Of a DNA stretch of 64,000 bases, positions 10,873 to 25,519 are shown piece after piece. The notes under the pieces are model-generated. The model was given only the letters and a program-made list of their open reading frames with translations. It was not told where the DNA came from and made no database searches. A program made the position numbers and the translations under genes. Source of the DNA: Punctularia strigosozonata HHB-11173 SS5. Taxonomy: Eukaryota; Basidiomycota; Agaricomycetes; Corticiales; Punctulariaceae. The stretch's first letter is position 1, and every line of letters begins with the position of its first letter. The stretch lies in assembly GCF_000264995.1 (NCBI RefSeq), contig NW_006767441.1, positions 1,376,370-1,440,369 of the forward strand, written 5' to 3'.

Positions 10873-13800
10873 TTACCGGCCAGCGTGCAGCAAGTTCCTC
10901 AGCTCCGGACTGATATCCGGCATTTTCGGCTGAGCCGCGACTGTCGGATCAGCGCCGAACGCTGCTGCCACCTTGACCGATCCCCGTCGCCGGACATCTG
11001 CCACCGGATTCGCCGCGTTCGACTCCGCTCGCCGACGGTCGATGTCGGCCACGAGTTGAGCGTACGAGAGGAACAGGACCTCAGCTTGGGCAAGCGTGCT
11101 CTCGAGCTCGATGGTCATGCTGAGCTCGTTGCAGTACTTGAGGATCTCGTCGAACTGCGGTCGACAACTAAGCCAACGGTAACAAGAGCATGAGTGGGAG
11201 ACGAACCTCGACCAAGTAGCGCAGGATCACGTCGCGGTGCGACTCAAGGACGGCGAGGGCGACGAATAGAACGAACTCATTGGAGTAGTAATCTGTCCAC
11301 AGTACCTCCCAGAGGCGCAAGACGTCTTCGAACGGGAACTCGCGCTTGAAAGTGATCAGGATCCACCTACGACATCGCTGTAAGCGTATGTGCCGTGTAA
11401 TGTTGGTTATGAGACAAACCGGAAGCAGAAGAACAGATTCAGGGCGTCAGTTTTTTCTGAACAGAGATGTGAGCCTCGCCAATGCCTTTGTCGGAGTATA
11501 TGCGCACGTACCCAGATGTCTGTACAACTCGGGATCCATGACGGCTATCAATTGCTGCAATGTCGACAACTGCTGCTTCATTCCGCTTTGATCCCGCAAG
11601 AAGTTCCGTTTCTAGACCGACCTCGAGTCAACGTCCGTTCCGCTGCTTCATGAAGCTGTGGGAGTAAACTCACCATCCGGTTCATAACCTCTACGAAGCA
11701 CCAGAACGTAAGCTCTTCGTCCGTACCCATCACGATGTATATTGGCGCGCATAGATCCGACATTCCTTGCACATAACCTTCGAACCCTTCAAGTCAGCCA
11801 AAGACAATACAAAAACACACGCTATGAACTGCGCTGTCCCGATGACTGAGTATCTGATAAGGTACTCACCGAGCTCCTTCTCGTAGAAATTATAGGTGAG
11901 CAAGATGGCGGCGAGCCGCTCGATATGCTCGTTCGTTGGCGCCTGCGCCCCGACATTGGCGTCATGTGGAGACATGGTCGAGTAGCGCTGGTGTTCTCCT
12001 GCTGCCGACGAGCTCGAGCTCGAGTTCCGGGAGTTAGCGGGTCTCTCCGGCACGGCGGCGAAGAGCGGCTGGGTGCGGTCCGTGCGACGGCAATCGACAT
12101 CTATTCGATGCCGTTCCTGAGAGTATGATGGCATTAGACACACCTCGCCGGACATGAAGATAAGTTGCTGCACATACCTCGACCACATCAGGTCTATCGA
12201 ACACCTCCGAAACGCCGCACCATTGACTCTTCAGTTGCCTGTACCGGGCCCTACAGTCACGTCGCGTTAGCGAAACGCAGCACGTTGCCCAATCCGACCT
12301 GCTTCTCCTCACCGTTTCTCGTCCCACTTCTTCTCGCGCTCCTGCGACGTCACGTCCCACTCATGCACGCCGAGCACGAAAGGCCACAGTCGCTTCCTTA
12401 ACGTCCCCTGCGGCGCGATCCCGCGACGGAACACCTCCCTTCTCATCTCCTCCACGCGCACCGTCGGCCTTCCATCCGCACCAAACCAGCGCTCGTAGTC
12501 CATCTCGTTCACAGGCCGCTTCGGATCGCGCGACGTCTTGGGCGTCGGCAGATTCGCGGTGCGGTGCAGGAGCTCGAACACGCCTAGGGAAGAGGCCTCC
12601 TCCCCGTCCCCGTCACCAGGGGCGGAGGAGGACGGGATGGCCTGCGCTTCGCGGCGGCGCGCGCGCTCGCCCTCCTCTGCGACGATGCGAGCCCAGCGCG
12701 CGAGGTAGACGCGGGCGCTCTCGAACTCGCCGACGCCGCCCTTCTCGACCCAGGACGACCACTCGCCCGGGGCGTGCACGAGCGAGCGCACGGGGTCGGG
12801 CAGGTGCGGCACGATCGGCTTGGCGAGCGGGTGCGAGAGGATGTTCTGGGCCGCGTGGCGCGTGGCGCGTGTGATGGAGGAGAAGGACTGCAGGAGCGCG
12901 AGGCGGGCTTGGCTGGGCGAGGCGGTGGCGGTGGCGGAGGAAGAAGAGGAGGGTGGGGAAGAGGAGGCGGGTGGGAGGGAGCGGTGTAGGACGGAGGCGC
13001 GCGAGGCGGGTGGGGAAGAGAGCGGGCGCGGGCGGCGGTGTGCGGGGATGGGCGAGTGCGCATGAGCGTAGGAGGATTGGGCGAGGATGGCGTCGACGGC
13101 GTCGTCGTCGAAGAGCTGCGTGGAGTGCGCTTCGATGTCGGCTTTGGACGGGTCGACGAGGTAGAGCGACGGGTCGAGCGTCGAGCGCAGGAGGTGCGCG
13201 TAGCTGCGCAGGCGCGCGAGGAGGTCGTCACCACCCCAGGTCGAGACGGGCGGCTGCGACGGTGGTGGAGGGTAGGAGACGGAGTTGCGGCGCGCGGGCG
13301 GCGGGGACGCGGCGGGGAGCGTGAACGAGCGCGACTCGTCGTCGTGGAAGTAGAGAGTGGGCATCGTCGAACCGTTGATGAGGTTAATACCGATGGATCC
13401 ATCTGTGCACACATGGATGCGGTTAGCTGGGCCGACGAGCGTAGAAGGCCGGGCGCTTACACCATGACGTCAGATTTGGCGGGTGGACGATGAGGGAGTA
13501 GATGGACGTGAGCGGTACGGAGAACGCGTATGATTCGGGACGCGTAGGGAGTTCAATCAATACCGCATCTGTGAACCGCCTATAAGTCACGATCGGTCTA
13601 CCGCAGCATGAGGTACGCGTACCGTCTTCCTCGTCGTCGAGCGAGGCCTTCTCTTCAATCTTGACAAATTTATCCCATTCACTTTTGCCTTTCTCATTCA
13701 GGAGGCTTTCTGGTATCCACGCTAGAAGACACGTAGGGTTAATAGCTTCCTGTTGTCCACAGGTTAGTCATGCAAATCATGGACAACCTTGGGGAAGGTA

Positions 13801-14095
13801 CACATACCCTCTTGACCAACGTAACGAAACCTGGTATGTTATCCCGCGCATACGCGGTCGGATGAACGTACACCTTGGATTTGCTGAACACGAGACGATG
13901 TCGACTCTCCTCCGTCGCATGACCATTGCCGGGCGAGTGCGGCTCAGACCGATCTTCGGGGACGTGCTTAATCTCTACCATATCTTCTGACTGAGACTCC
14001 GTTGAGCGATAACGCGGACGACTCGATTGCGAAGGTGGGCGCACCGAAATGACACTGAGGGAGCCGTCGAAGGACGATGGCTCAAACCCGGCCAT
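10873..14095 (-). CDS. GYP7: Rab GTPase-activating protein, GYP7/TBC1D15-like
   Basis: GYP7-type proteins accelerate GTP hydrolysis on Ypt7/Rab7-like GTPases at vacuoles and endosomes. Eleven exons (13808-14095, 13623-13749, 13461-13568, 12313-13402, 12178-12250, 11870-12116, 11674-11777, 11512-11611, 11420-11456, 11207-11366, 10873-11154) give 871 aa. The N-terminal region begins MAGFEPSSFDGSLSV and includes VYVHPTAYARDNIPGF and the SLLNEKGKSEWDKF element typical of TBC1D15. The TBC domain starts near LRKRLWPFVLGVHEWD. It holds the arginine-finger motif RIDVDCRRTDR and the glutamine-finger motif YVQGMSDL. A Ser/Pro/Ala-rich insert separates the two halves. The large fourth exon is very GC-rich. 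Confidence 0.92.
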
Positions 14096-15007
14096 GGATC
14101 AGACGTCGTTTGCCTGTGCAGAAGCGGGTTCTGGCTGCGCCGCTGCGGCTGCAGTGTCCCGCATCGGCCAAGCGCCGGCGCAGCCACGTGCCGTTACACC
14201 GTTACTTCGCAGACGACCACTTCATCAGCACGTATTTGCAGTGGGGAATGCATGTCTGCATCGTTACTGTCTCTTCTATCTGAACCACAGATGCTCTGGC
14301 AACCTCACCGAGTGAAACAAGGTTCCTTCGACGCCCCACAGTGGTCCTCTGCAGCATATCATCATCCCTTGAGCTCGTTGCGCATCAGGAGACACGGTCG
14401 TGATTGGCACGACACGATACGCATTTCGTACAGATAGGCTACTTATTCTCGGACCCTTACTATAATACGATTCACTGATCAGCCACGGTCTCATGAAATG
14501 ACACGCACCGGGGGTTAACCCCTTCGGGACAACTCGCTTCCCCTGTACAAAGGACGATACGCGTGCACGTTGTCAGGGAGGACTTATATCCAGTAGAAGG
14601 TATGCTTGTTGCTACTCACTTTGGGCGGTATAGATACAGATTCGTTCACGGTTCGTACCACGGTTGTTCCTCCTAAGGACGATGAGCACTCAGGGGCTCG
14701 GTGATTACACACCTCCAAGTCAAAATCAACTAAAGACGACATCCTGCCTCACGATCTGACAGATATCTGTGACTGATCGGCACTCGGCAATGGGTCTGAC
14801 AATATGTTATGTACTCCAGCGATGATTCAGATAGTCTCGGAAATGGTAGATCTCCTCGTGCATTACCGATTTTTCTATCTTTAGCCTAGTACAACAACCA
14901 AATCCAGATGTAACGAAGAACGAATACACTACAGAGCACGAACCAACAAGCCTCTACTTCATCTTCACGCAACCAAGCCTCGGAACCATTTCGAGTTTGT
15001 ACCTCAG
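14096..15007. other. Intergenic: GYP7 upstream region and Rap1GDS1 3' flank
   Basis: About 900 bp separate the GYP7 start from the stop of the Rap1GDS1-like gene; both lie on the minus strand. Only short overlapping frames are present and none joins into a recognisable protein. No tRNA or repeat was seen. Confidence 0.55.
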
Positions 15008-17736
15008 CTACTGTCCCCATGCCTCCAACACCCTCTTCGCCGCAGCGCCCACCATACTTTTGCTCCCCTCCTCCGCCGCGGCCCGCACCGCCTCCCCCAC
15101 CGCCTCCTTCACCCTCGCCAGCTCTCTCGCGCGCTCCGCGTCCGCCGCATCCGCGCCCGCCCCGCGCCGGCCGACCTGGGCCAGCAGCGCGCACACGTTC
15201 GCGCGGATCTCGGGCGCAAACCGCTTGTCCGGGTTGTTGAGCACGGCGACGAGTGTGCCGAGCGCCGTCGGCGGGCCCGCGGTCGGACTCGCCGCAAACT
15301 CGCTCGTCGCGGATGCGGGCACGGACGACGCGGCGCTGCGCGCTCCGTGCCCGTGCCCGCCCGCCTCGCGAGGCAGCGGCGCGGTGATCGCGTCGAGCAC
15401 GATCGGTCCTACGAAATATCAGCCACGTTATCCCCTCAGTCGGCACGAGCGGGAGATGGTTTTCAAAAAAAGAAAAACAAAAGGGGGAACACGCACCGCC
15501 CTCTGCGTGCGTGCTCAGCAGACTGAGCGCGACGACGCCTTCGTTCACGAGCGTCGGGTATTTCCTGCTCCGGCCGACGAGCCGCGCAAGCGCCGTCGCG
15601 CACGGCGCCGTGACCACCGCCTTCATCGCCGCCTGACGCCGCTCGCCGTGCGCGCCAGCGTCGGACGCCCAGAGAGATTTGACCACGTTCACGAGCACGC
15701 GCGTGCCCTCGGACTTGATCGCGACCGTGTCCGAGCGCTGGGTGAGCGCGAGGACCTGCTCGAGCCCCGTCATCGACGCGGCCGACTCGGGCAACACGAA
15801 CGCGAACGCCGCGTCCACTTTGGAAAGAAAAGAAAGGGGAAAAAACGGGCTCAGTACCGCACACAGTCGCGACAGCCATATCCAGGACACCCTCACCGTT
15901 CCCGTTACACATATGCTTCACGAGGCCGATCGCGCTCCCCTGCACGACCTCCGCCATATCGCACCGCTCGCTCCACACCTCGCTCCTCGCCGCGGCCCGC
16001 ACCACGCCCGCCTCCATCAACGCGGCCCGATTCCGCTCCTGCACCGCGAGGTTCTTCAGCAGCCCGAACACGCCGTGCTTCACCTTCACGTCCACGGCCG
16101 GCTCCAGGAAGCGCACGAGCTGGGGAGCCAGGCGCGCGACGACGGCGGCGTGCGCGCCGCGGCGGACGAGGTTGCCGAGCGCGAGCGTCGCGCAGATCAC
16201 GAGGTCCTCGCGCTCGGGGAGCTCGCTTATCCAGCGTGCGAGCGCGCCGACGAACGCGCCGCCGTCCGGCGCGTCGTCTTCCCAGAGCACTTCCGCGTTT
16301 TGGTCCTCGCCCGCGACCTCGACGACGGCCTTGATCAGCGCCGCCTTGCACATGTCGAACTGCCGCTTCATGCGCTGCAGCTTCTCGGGTTCTGGCGACG
16401 AGGACGCGAGGGAGGAGGAGGAGGACGGGGAGGATGAGGAGGACGGGGAGAGGATGAGGGTGGAGGCCCAGAGCGGGTGGTAGTCCCCGCGCTCGATGAA
16501 GGCGAGGACGTCGGCGAGGCACGGGACGCCGTCGTGTTCCGCCGGGGAGGAGAGCCCGCGAGCGAGTGCGAGCCGGACGTCCTCGACGTCGAGGCAGAGC
16601 GACTCGAGGAGCATGCTGACCTCCTCGAGCGCGTCAAAGTCGGCCTGGACGAGTGCGCGGCGCGTGCTCGCGTCGAGCGAGGGTGGAACGGCGGGGAACG
16701 GAGGGATGTAGGCGCGCAGGGGCCGCGTGAGCGCAGGGAGCGCGTCGGGCCCGAGGAGTGTCTGTGCGGTGGGCGAGACGGCGGGGCGGTCCTCTCCAGC
16801 GTCGACGTCGTCCTTGAGCTCGGAGAGTAGCCGCCAAGACCAGGCGGAGAGGCCGGAGCGGAGGGTCCAGGATTCGGCAAGAAGGGCGGGATCTGGATCA
16901 GCGGAGGGTGAAGACGGTAAGGTGAGAGAGGAGGTGAGCCAGGCGCCTGGAGGGTAGATGGCGTTGGATATGCGGAGGACGGTGGTCGCTGCTTCGAGGG
17001 AGACGAGGCGAAATCTGACGGGGTCTGGTGGGCACGAACGCCAGAGTGAGCATGCAAATCAGAAACGCGAAGGCGGTGACAGGTGAACGAACCGTAACCG
17101 ACGCTGGCGTTTAGCAAGACGCCGATGGCGGTCTTGACGACTTTGAGGTGCGAGATGGAGAGCGGGAGGGGCGTGCCTTGCGCGAAGGAGATGTTTTCGG
17201 CGTCGCGCTCGAGCAGGGACAGAACGGCGCGCACGAAGCCTGCCTCGAGCAGGGCTTCCCTGTTCGCATCTGTAGACAAGGTCGCGGTATATGTGAGGAT
17301 GAGGCTCGCGGAGACGACGTGCGTGCACCGCGCACCATGGTCTACGCAGAGATTCGCCCCGACGCGCAGGAGCTCGTAAGCGGCGAGGGCGCGGGGCGCG
17401 TCGTCGTCGATGGAATGCTCGGTGGCGCGTTTGAGGAGGGCGGTCAGGCTCTGGGGGACGGTGCCCTTGCCGAGCTGGGAGTGGATGTCTGCGCGACGGG
17501 GGGTTGGGGATGAGTACGGGACTGTCTGTCACGGCTAGATCCGAGGCGAAGGCGTGCAGGCAAGGAAGAATCCGAACAGGCGTACCCTTGTCGTCCCTCA
17601 CCCGCAGCGCGTTCGCAAGGCCCTGCGCGGCGCGCTCGACCGCCGGCCAGTCCTCGGCGTCGGCGCGTTGGCTTTGCTGGTCGAGCACGTCGGCGAGTGC
17701 GCGGGCCGAGTGGGAAGGGTCGGTGTCGGCGGACAT
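15008..17736 (-). CDS. Armadillo-repeat protein, Rap1GDS1/SmgGDS-like
   Basis: SmgGDS proteins are armadillo-repeat chaperones and weak exchange factors for small GTPases with basic tails (Rap1, Rho, Rac). Six exons (17586-17736, 17336-17488, 17089-17269, 15897-17014, 15497-15817, 15008-15408) give 774 aa. Helical repeats are visible throughout, for example AAYELLRVGANLCVDHDANR, LEAGFVRAVLSLLER, ICATLALGNLVRRG, and KHGVFGLLKNLAVQERNR. A Ser-rich loop (SPSSSSSPSSSSS) interrupts the middle. The C-terminus continues as helices ending KRVLEAWGQ. Removing the second intron restores VDHDANREALLEAGF as in relatives. The family assignment is good; the GTPase partner is unknown. Confidence 0.83.
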
Positions 17737-18189
17737 GGCAGCGAGCGGAGACTCGGAGAGGACAACGTCGAGTGGATGAGCGGCGAGGCCGATGCTGGGG
17801 GATCTGGGTTGAAAGCGGAGATCTACGGAGTGAGGATATGTACAATCAGACGGGGACCGGGTATGGTAGCAGAGCCCGGCCGATCAGTGGGTGCATGTCA
17901 GCTTGCGCGCTGTTATCGTATCGTACCGCAATAAGCGCCCGTGGGACTGCCGGCGAGATTTCCCAGATGGATCCTGCCAATTCGCATGGGAGATTAGGCC
18001 GTAGGTACAGATCCTGGCTTGCGATTGTCCCCCTATAAGACATGGGATGCCCTGTGGCTATAACATATATCGCCACCGTCGCCCGCTCGGGGTCAGCATC
18101 CATCCATGTCGCCCGCGATTCGCATCAACTGTAGCTATTGGGCGAGGGGCACCATAAAGGACGATGATCTATTTCTGCAGACCCGTTAT
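17737..18189. other. Intergenic: Rap1GDS1-like upstream region
   Basis: About 450 bp lie between the stop of the MDR gene and the start of the Rap1GDS1-like gene. No additional gene is supported. It probably contains the Rap1GDS1-like promoter. Confidence 0.5.
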
Positions 18190-19474
18190 TCAAACCCGGT
18201 ACACGATCTTCTCCGCGCTCAGTCTCCCGCTCTTCATATACTCGAAACCCTCCACGACCGCGTCCAGACCTCCAGGCCAGAGCTTGACCGGGTTGGGCTT
18301 GACCAGTCCTTTCTGCAGCTGCCGAAGAACGTCAGCGCTCAGGCTCCAGAGATAGACAATCATGAACACTTCCACTCACCAATTCCGTGATCTTCGGCAT
18401 CCAATCCGCCACCTGCCGGTGATCCTCGGATGCAGCGGGCAACTGCCCGCCCATAGAGGTAGGCCCGGACTGCGGGAGACGGCTGGCCGTGTACAACATG
18501 GTGCCTGCGAAGCGCGAGTCAGCGAATCGCCGTTCGTCTGTGGCGAACACGGAGCAGCGCACTGACCCTTGATCTCCACGTCCTCCCTGATCGCCCTCGC
18601 GCTCTCCTGCACCGGCAGGATCGCGATCAGTTTACCCCGCCCGGGACCAAAGGCCCTGACCGACGCCTCCTGCGTCTCCGCCGACGCGAACGTGTCCAAC
18701 CCGAGATGAAGCTCGCCGTTCGTGGCTTCGCGCACCTTCCGCGACACCTCGGGATCGCGGTAGTCGACTACGACATCGGCGCCGAGCGCCTTCACGAGCT
18801 CCACGTTCTTGGGCGAGGCCGTCGTCACGACGCGGTAGCCGGCGAGGTGCGCGAGCTGGATCGCATACATGCCCACCGACGTCGCCCCGGAGAACACCAG
18901 GACCCACGGCGCCGCCGCGTTCCCCTCCGGATCCGAGGAACCCGTCCATTTGTCCGGATAGCCGACCAGCCCCAGGTTCTTGGGATGGAACATGGTCTGC
19001 GCGGCCGTGAAGAACCTTCAGGAAGATATCATCGACGACCGTCAGCCCAGCGCATCGGCGGGAGTAAAGAGAGAGGCCGACTCGCCCGACACTCATGGTG
19101 GCCGCCTCTTCGTACGAGACCCCGTCCGGTACATGCCACGAGAGCGCACAGTCGTTCTTCACGTACTCCGCGAACGCGCCCCGGTCCTTGTACTGCGAGC
19201 CGTAAACAAATCCAGCGACCCGGTCTCCGACGCGAAACCCTTCCGCACCCTCGGCTACCTCGACCACGTCTCCGGCGAAGTCGCAGCCGACGATAAGGTC
19301 GGGCTGCGTAGACCACCCGACGTGCTTCCAGTCCGCCGGATTCTGCGCGGCGGCGACGACCTTGACCAGGATCTCGCCGTAGTCAGCTGTCGGGGTCGGG
19401 ATCTCCTTCACCACCGCGGTGTGACCTTCGGCGGTGACCAACGCGCGCATCGTTCTCGGGATGGATGGTGACAT
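18190..19474 (-). CDS. Zinc-type MDR oxidoreductase, trans-enoyl-reductase/quinone-reductase-like
   Basis: This is a medium-chain NADPH-dependent reductase related to fungal ToxD/trans-acting enoyl reductases and quinone oxidoreductases. Four exons (19086-19474, 18567-19015, 18380-18504, 18190-18318) give 363 aa. The GroES-like N-terminal domain has AAQNPADWKHVGW and GCDFAGDVVEVAEG; the Rossmann part has VFSGATSVGMYAIQLAHLAG. The catalytic zinc ligands of true alcohol dehydrogenases are absent, as expected. The first intron (19016-19085) fits only with a GC donor (GCGAGT), which joins TMSVG to FFTAAQTMF. There are no polyketide or NRPS genes nearby, so a general detoxification role is as likely as a biosynthetic one. 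The exact substrate cannot be told. Confidence 0.82.
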
Positions 19475-20416
19475 GTTGATGTGGGCTCTTGCATCGGGAA
19501 GCACGTTCCCGGGATATATATGCCAATCAGTTCATAGTAGTAAGGAGCTGAATCCGGGGTGCGCCATCATGAAAACCGGATAAGATGACCAACGCGAAGG
19601 TTCAGCTGAGTAAAGTGGGGTTTCGTTTGTCCCACGGGATGTGGGTGCATCAGGAGGAGGTTGCGACAGCGCAATAGTTGGACCACGTTTTGAAATCCAT
19701 CGACGGTTTGTAAGGGACCGCGGGCTGTTCAGGAAAAGCGGTATGTCCCGAAGAGGTTAACTCTCAGTTGTGTTTGACTCTTTGATGGACGATGTCATGT
19801 CACTACGTGGTTCGCCTTAAGTCACGAGCGTCTGTCAAGTCTGAGCATAGCTGTGTGCGGGGGTCGCGTGGAGCACCATCCCGAGCACGGCCGTGTCTCC
19901 CAATGAGCAAGGAGCTCGAGCCTTGAGGAAGGGTGAAGGAGGAGAAGTAGTGCAGAGGGCCGTTATGAGGTACCCATTGTGCCAGTATCTGACGTCCTTT
20001 TTTGTTGACCTTCGCGCTTAATCGAGGAAGGGGCGTACCGACTGTCTGTACTATCTCTCTGTTACTTGGGGTGCATTGGGTTTACCGCCGCACCGAGTTA
20101 CGTGCGCTGGGCGGTTTGTCCATCAGGAGGCATCAAGTTGCAGGGCCGAGGGAAGCTTCACGTCATGATGTCCAATGGAGCCCTTCCAAGCAGCTCTAGT
20201 AGCTGGCCAAATACGAGGTTGAGAAACACGCCTATGTTTTCATGGTCCGTGCAAGAGCTACTTAAGTACAGTGGACCTGCGTGGACGTCGTCGGCAATGC
20301 TCGGCCGTGACCGTGCTGCCCGGGAAATGTTCTGCTCCTTCAGCAACTCGAGTCAATCGCAAGATGCAGCACTTGCGATTGTCTCCCTTTACTGCTAGTC
20401 CGAGTATCACCTGGCG
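19475..20416. other. Intergenic, divergent promoters of MDR gene and PRO3
   Basis: About 940 bp without a supported gene. A TATATA run near 19515 (about 40 bp from the MDR start) could serve that gene. Open frames at 20002-20398 have no family resemblance and no consistent splice extension. Confidence 0.5.
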
Positions 20417-21655
20417 ATGGGCTACACATTATGCGTGCTAGGTCCAAGGATCGCTTCATACTTCTGCGATACATCTCATCTCCCGTGTGATCAGGGTGCG
20501 GCACGATGGGCATCGCCATCCTCTCCGGCGTCGTGGACAGTCTGCAATCCGTTACACGGACCAAGGGCGAACCAAAATGGGAGTCGCATACGCCCAGTAC
20601 TCTGACGCCTCTGCATACCCCGACACCGCTTGACGCTCTGGAGGCATCGCTGCCCTCGCGGTACCTCGCATGCGTGAAGCGGCCGGAGACCGCGAACGAG
20701 CTGAAGACGGTGTTTGGGTCCTTGGGTCAGCTCGGACGAGCGGTGGAGGTCATCACAGACGATAACGTCGCGGCCGCGAAACAAGCGGATGTCGTGCTCT
20801 TATGGTGAGCTCCTTGCTTGGCATCGTCCCGCGGACACTGTGTAATGGTCCCTGCCTTGTTCAGTTGCAAGCCACAAATGGCGCAGTCGATCCTTTGCGA
20901 AGAGGGTATGAAAGAGGCGCTGGACGGCAAGCTCCTGATCAGCATCCTCGCCGGCGTTACCATCTCCCAAATGCTGGCCTGGGTCTTGCCCTCGACGAAG
21001 GTCATCCGGGCCATGCCCAATACACCGTGCAAAGTAAGACCCTTAATCATGGGTCTATTTTAAGACCTTTGCTTACTGTGTTCCTCCGCTAGATTCGAGA
21101 GGGTATGACCGTCGTCAGCACCCTCCCCGCGACGGCAGATAGCGAGATCGACCGGGAGATCATCCTTAAGATATTCTCGTCCATCGGCCGCTGCCGCTTC
21201 CTGGAGGAGAAGCACTTCGACGCGTGCACCGCGCTATCCGGCTCCGGACCTGCGTTCGCCTGCATCTTCCTGGAGGCGATGGCGGACGGCGGCGTCATGA
21301 TGGGCCTCCCTCGCGCGGAAGCTCTAGAGCTCGCGGCGCAGAGTACGCCTGCCAACATACCCCACTCAACGGTGTTCCCATACTGACCGATGTACAGCTT
21401 TGCAGGGCGCTGCTCGCATGTCGCTCCAACCAGGTGCTCATCCGGCTCAGATCAAGGACGCTGTGACCAGTGGGTGCCGATGCGTGCTCAACCCTTTGTT
21501 CGCGATGCGAATGATCTGGTCTACTAGCTCCCGGAGGCTGCACCATTGCGGGCTTGCTGACGCTCGAAGACGGAAAAGTCAGGTCGACCATCGCGAGGGC
21601 GATTCAAGTCGCCACGGAACGCGCCAGCGAGCTCGGTCAGCCGGGCAAGAAATGA
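20417..21655 (+). CDS. PRO3: Pyrroline-5-carboxylate reductase
   Basis: This enzyme makes proline by reducing pyrroline-5-carboxylate with NAD(P)H. Six exons (20417-20441, 20495-20804, 20865-21033, 21093-21342, 21398-21469, 21528-21655) give 317 aa. The first exon (25 nt) encodes MGYTLCVL, and splicing completes the dinucleotide loop LGCGTMGIAILSGVVDSL. Later motifs are MPNTPCKIREGMTVVS, ALSGSGPAFACIFLEAMADG, and AVTTPGGCTIAGLLTLEDG, all in family order. Residues 25-60 carry a fungal-type loop with THTP/TPLD repeats. The C-terminus ASELGQPGKK is short. Confidence 0.95.
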
Positions 21656-22562
21656 GCAGAGCGCGAGGTCAGTCACAGACATGCATGTGTAATTACTTCC
21701 TGGGCCAAGCTGACAGATTTTGCGGGTACCTTCAGCGAGACGGCGGCAGCTTGATCCTGAATATCATCCACTTGCATAGCCGGCCCGTAGTATAACACAA
21801 CGGCGTGGCGTCGCCGTAGTCATGTTGATTCGTTCATGGACAGGAAAGCGCTATGCATGAGGGTTCATATTGTTGGTGCCTATGCAACGATTGTACATGG
21901 TACATGTAAACGGCTGTCCTCCACGGGCAACTCGGAACGTCCCAATGATCAGAAACGTCTCGCTATCATGTGGCGGAATACAATATCAATTTAGCTCCCA
22001 TAAAATGAGGACGGCGCGAAGGGTTACACATCGCCGACCAGAGTGTTGGAGAGCGACGCTAGATGAAAAGACCGGACTAGCGAGAGGAAACACAGACAGT
22101 GATTGAGTTGATCACGCATATATTGCATAAAAAGGCCTTGGTTTCCGTTAGTTCGAAATGTGTAGTAGAAAGGACAACTCACCTAATGTTTTACATCCTC
22201 CTACCCATCTAAAAGATGTTACATCAGTCCTTTCATAGAGGGCATTTGCCCCGCGTGTGAACCTCCTCCGTCGTATATATAGGACGAAGGGGGCAAAATA
22301 AAGAAACGGGACAGTCAATCTCGCTCTGAAGAATGAGCATCGCGCCGTAGGGAAGACGAGGTCGCGACACCAAAGTGAGATAGAGCGTTCAAGGAAGGCC
22401 ACAACGAGGCCATTTTCTCTCAGTGGAACTCTGGAAGATGGCGACGGGATTATATGCGTATTGCGAGCGTGATGTACAAGTAATACTGCAGGCAAACGTC
22501 AACGAAAATAAGCGGCATGACGACGGTGAGATACTCACACATATCGACAAAGCCCCAGAGGA
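21656..22562. other. Intergenic between PRO3 and RPT3 (convergent)
   Basis: About 900 bp between two convergent stops. It is AT-richer than the genes around it and contains no frame that I can support. It likely holds both 3' untranslated regions. Confidence 0.5.

Positions 22563-25519
<2,957 letters not shown>

Noticed and set aside
15008-17000. Long frames (up to 445 codons) antisense to the Rap1GDS1-like gene
   Set aside because: They are shadows produced by high GC at third codon positions of the real gene; they are Arg/Pro/Ala-rich and have no domain.
20002-20398. Plus-strand frames of 65-110 codons before PRO3
   Set aside because: No splice continuity with PRO3 and no recognisable sequence; PRO3 starts cleanly at 20417.
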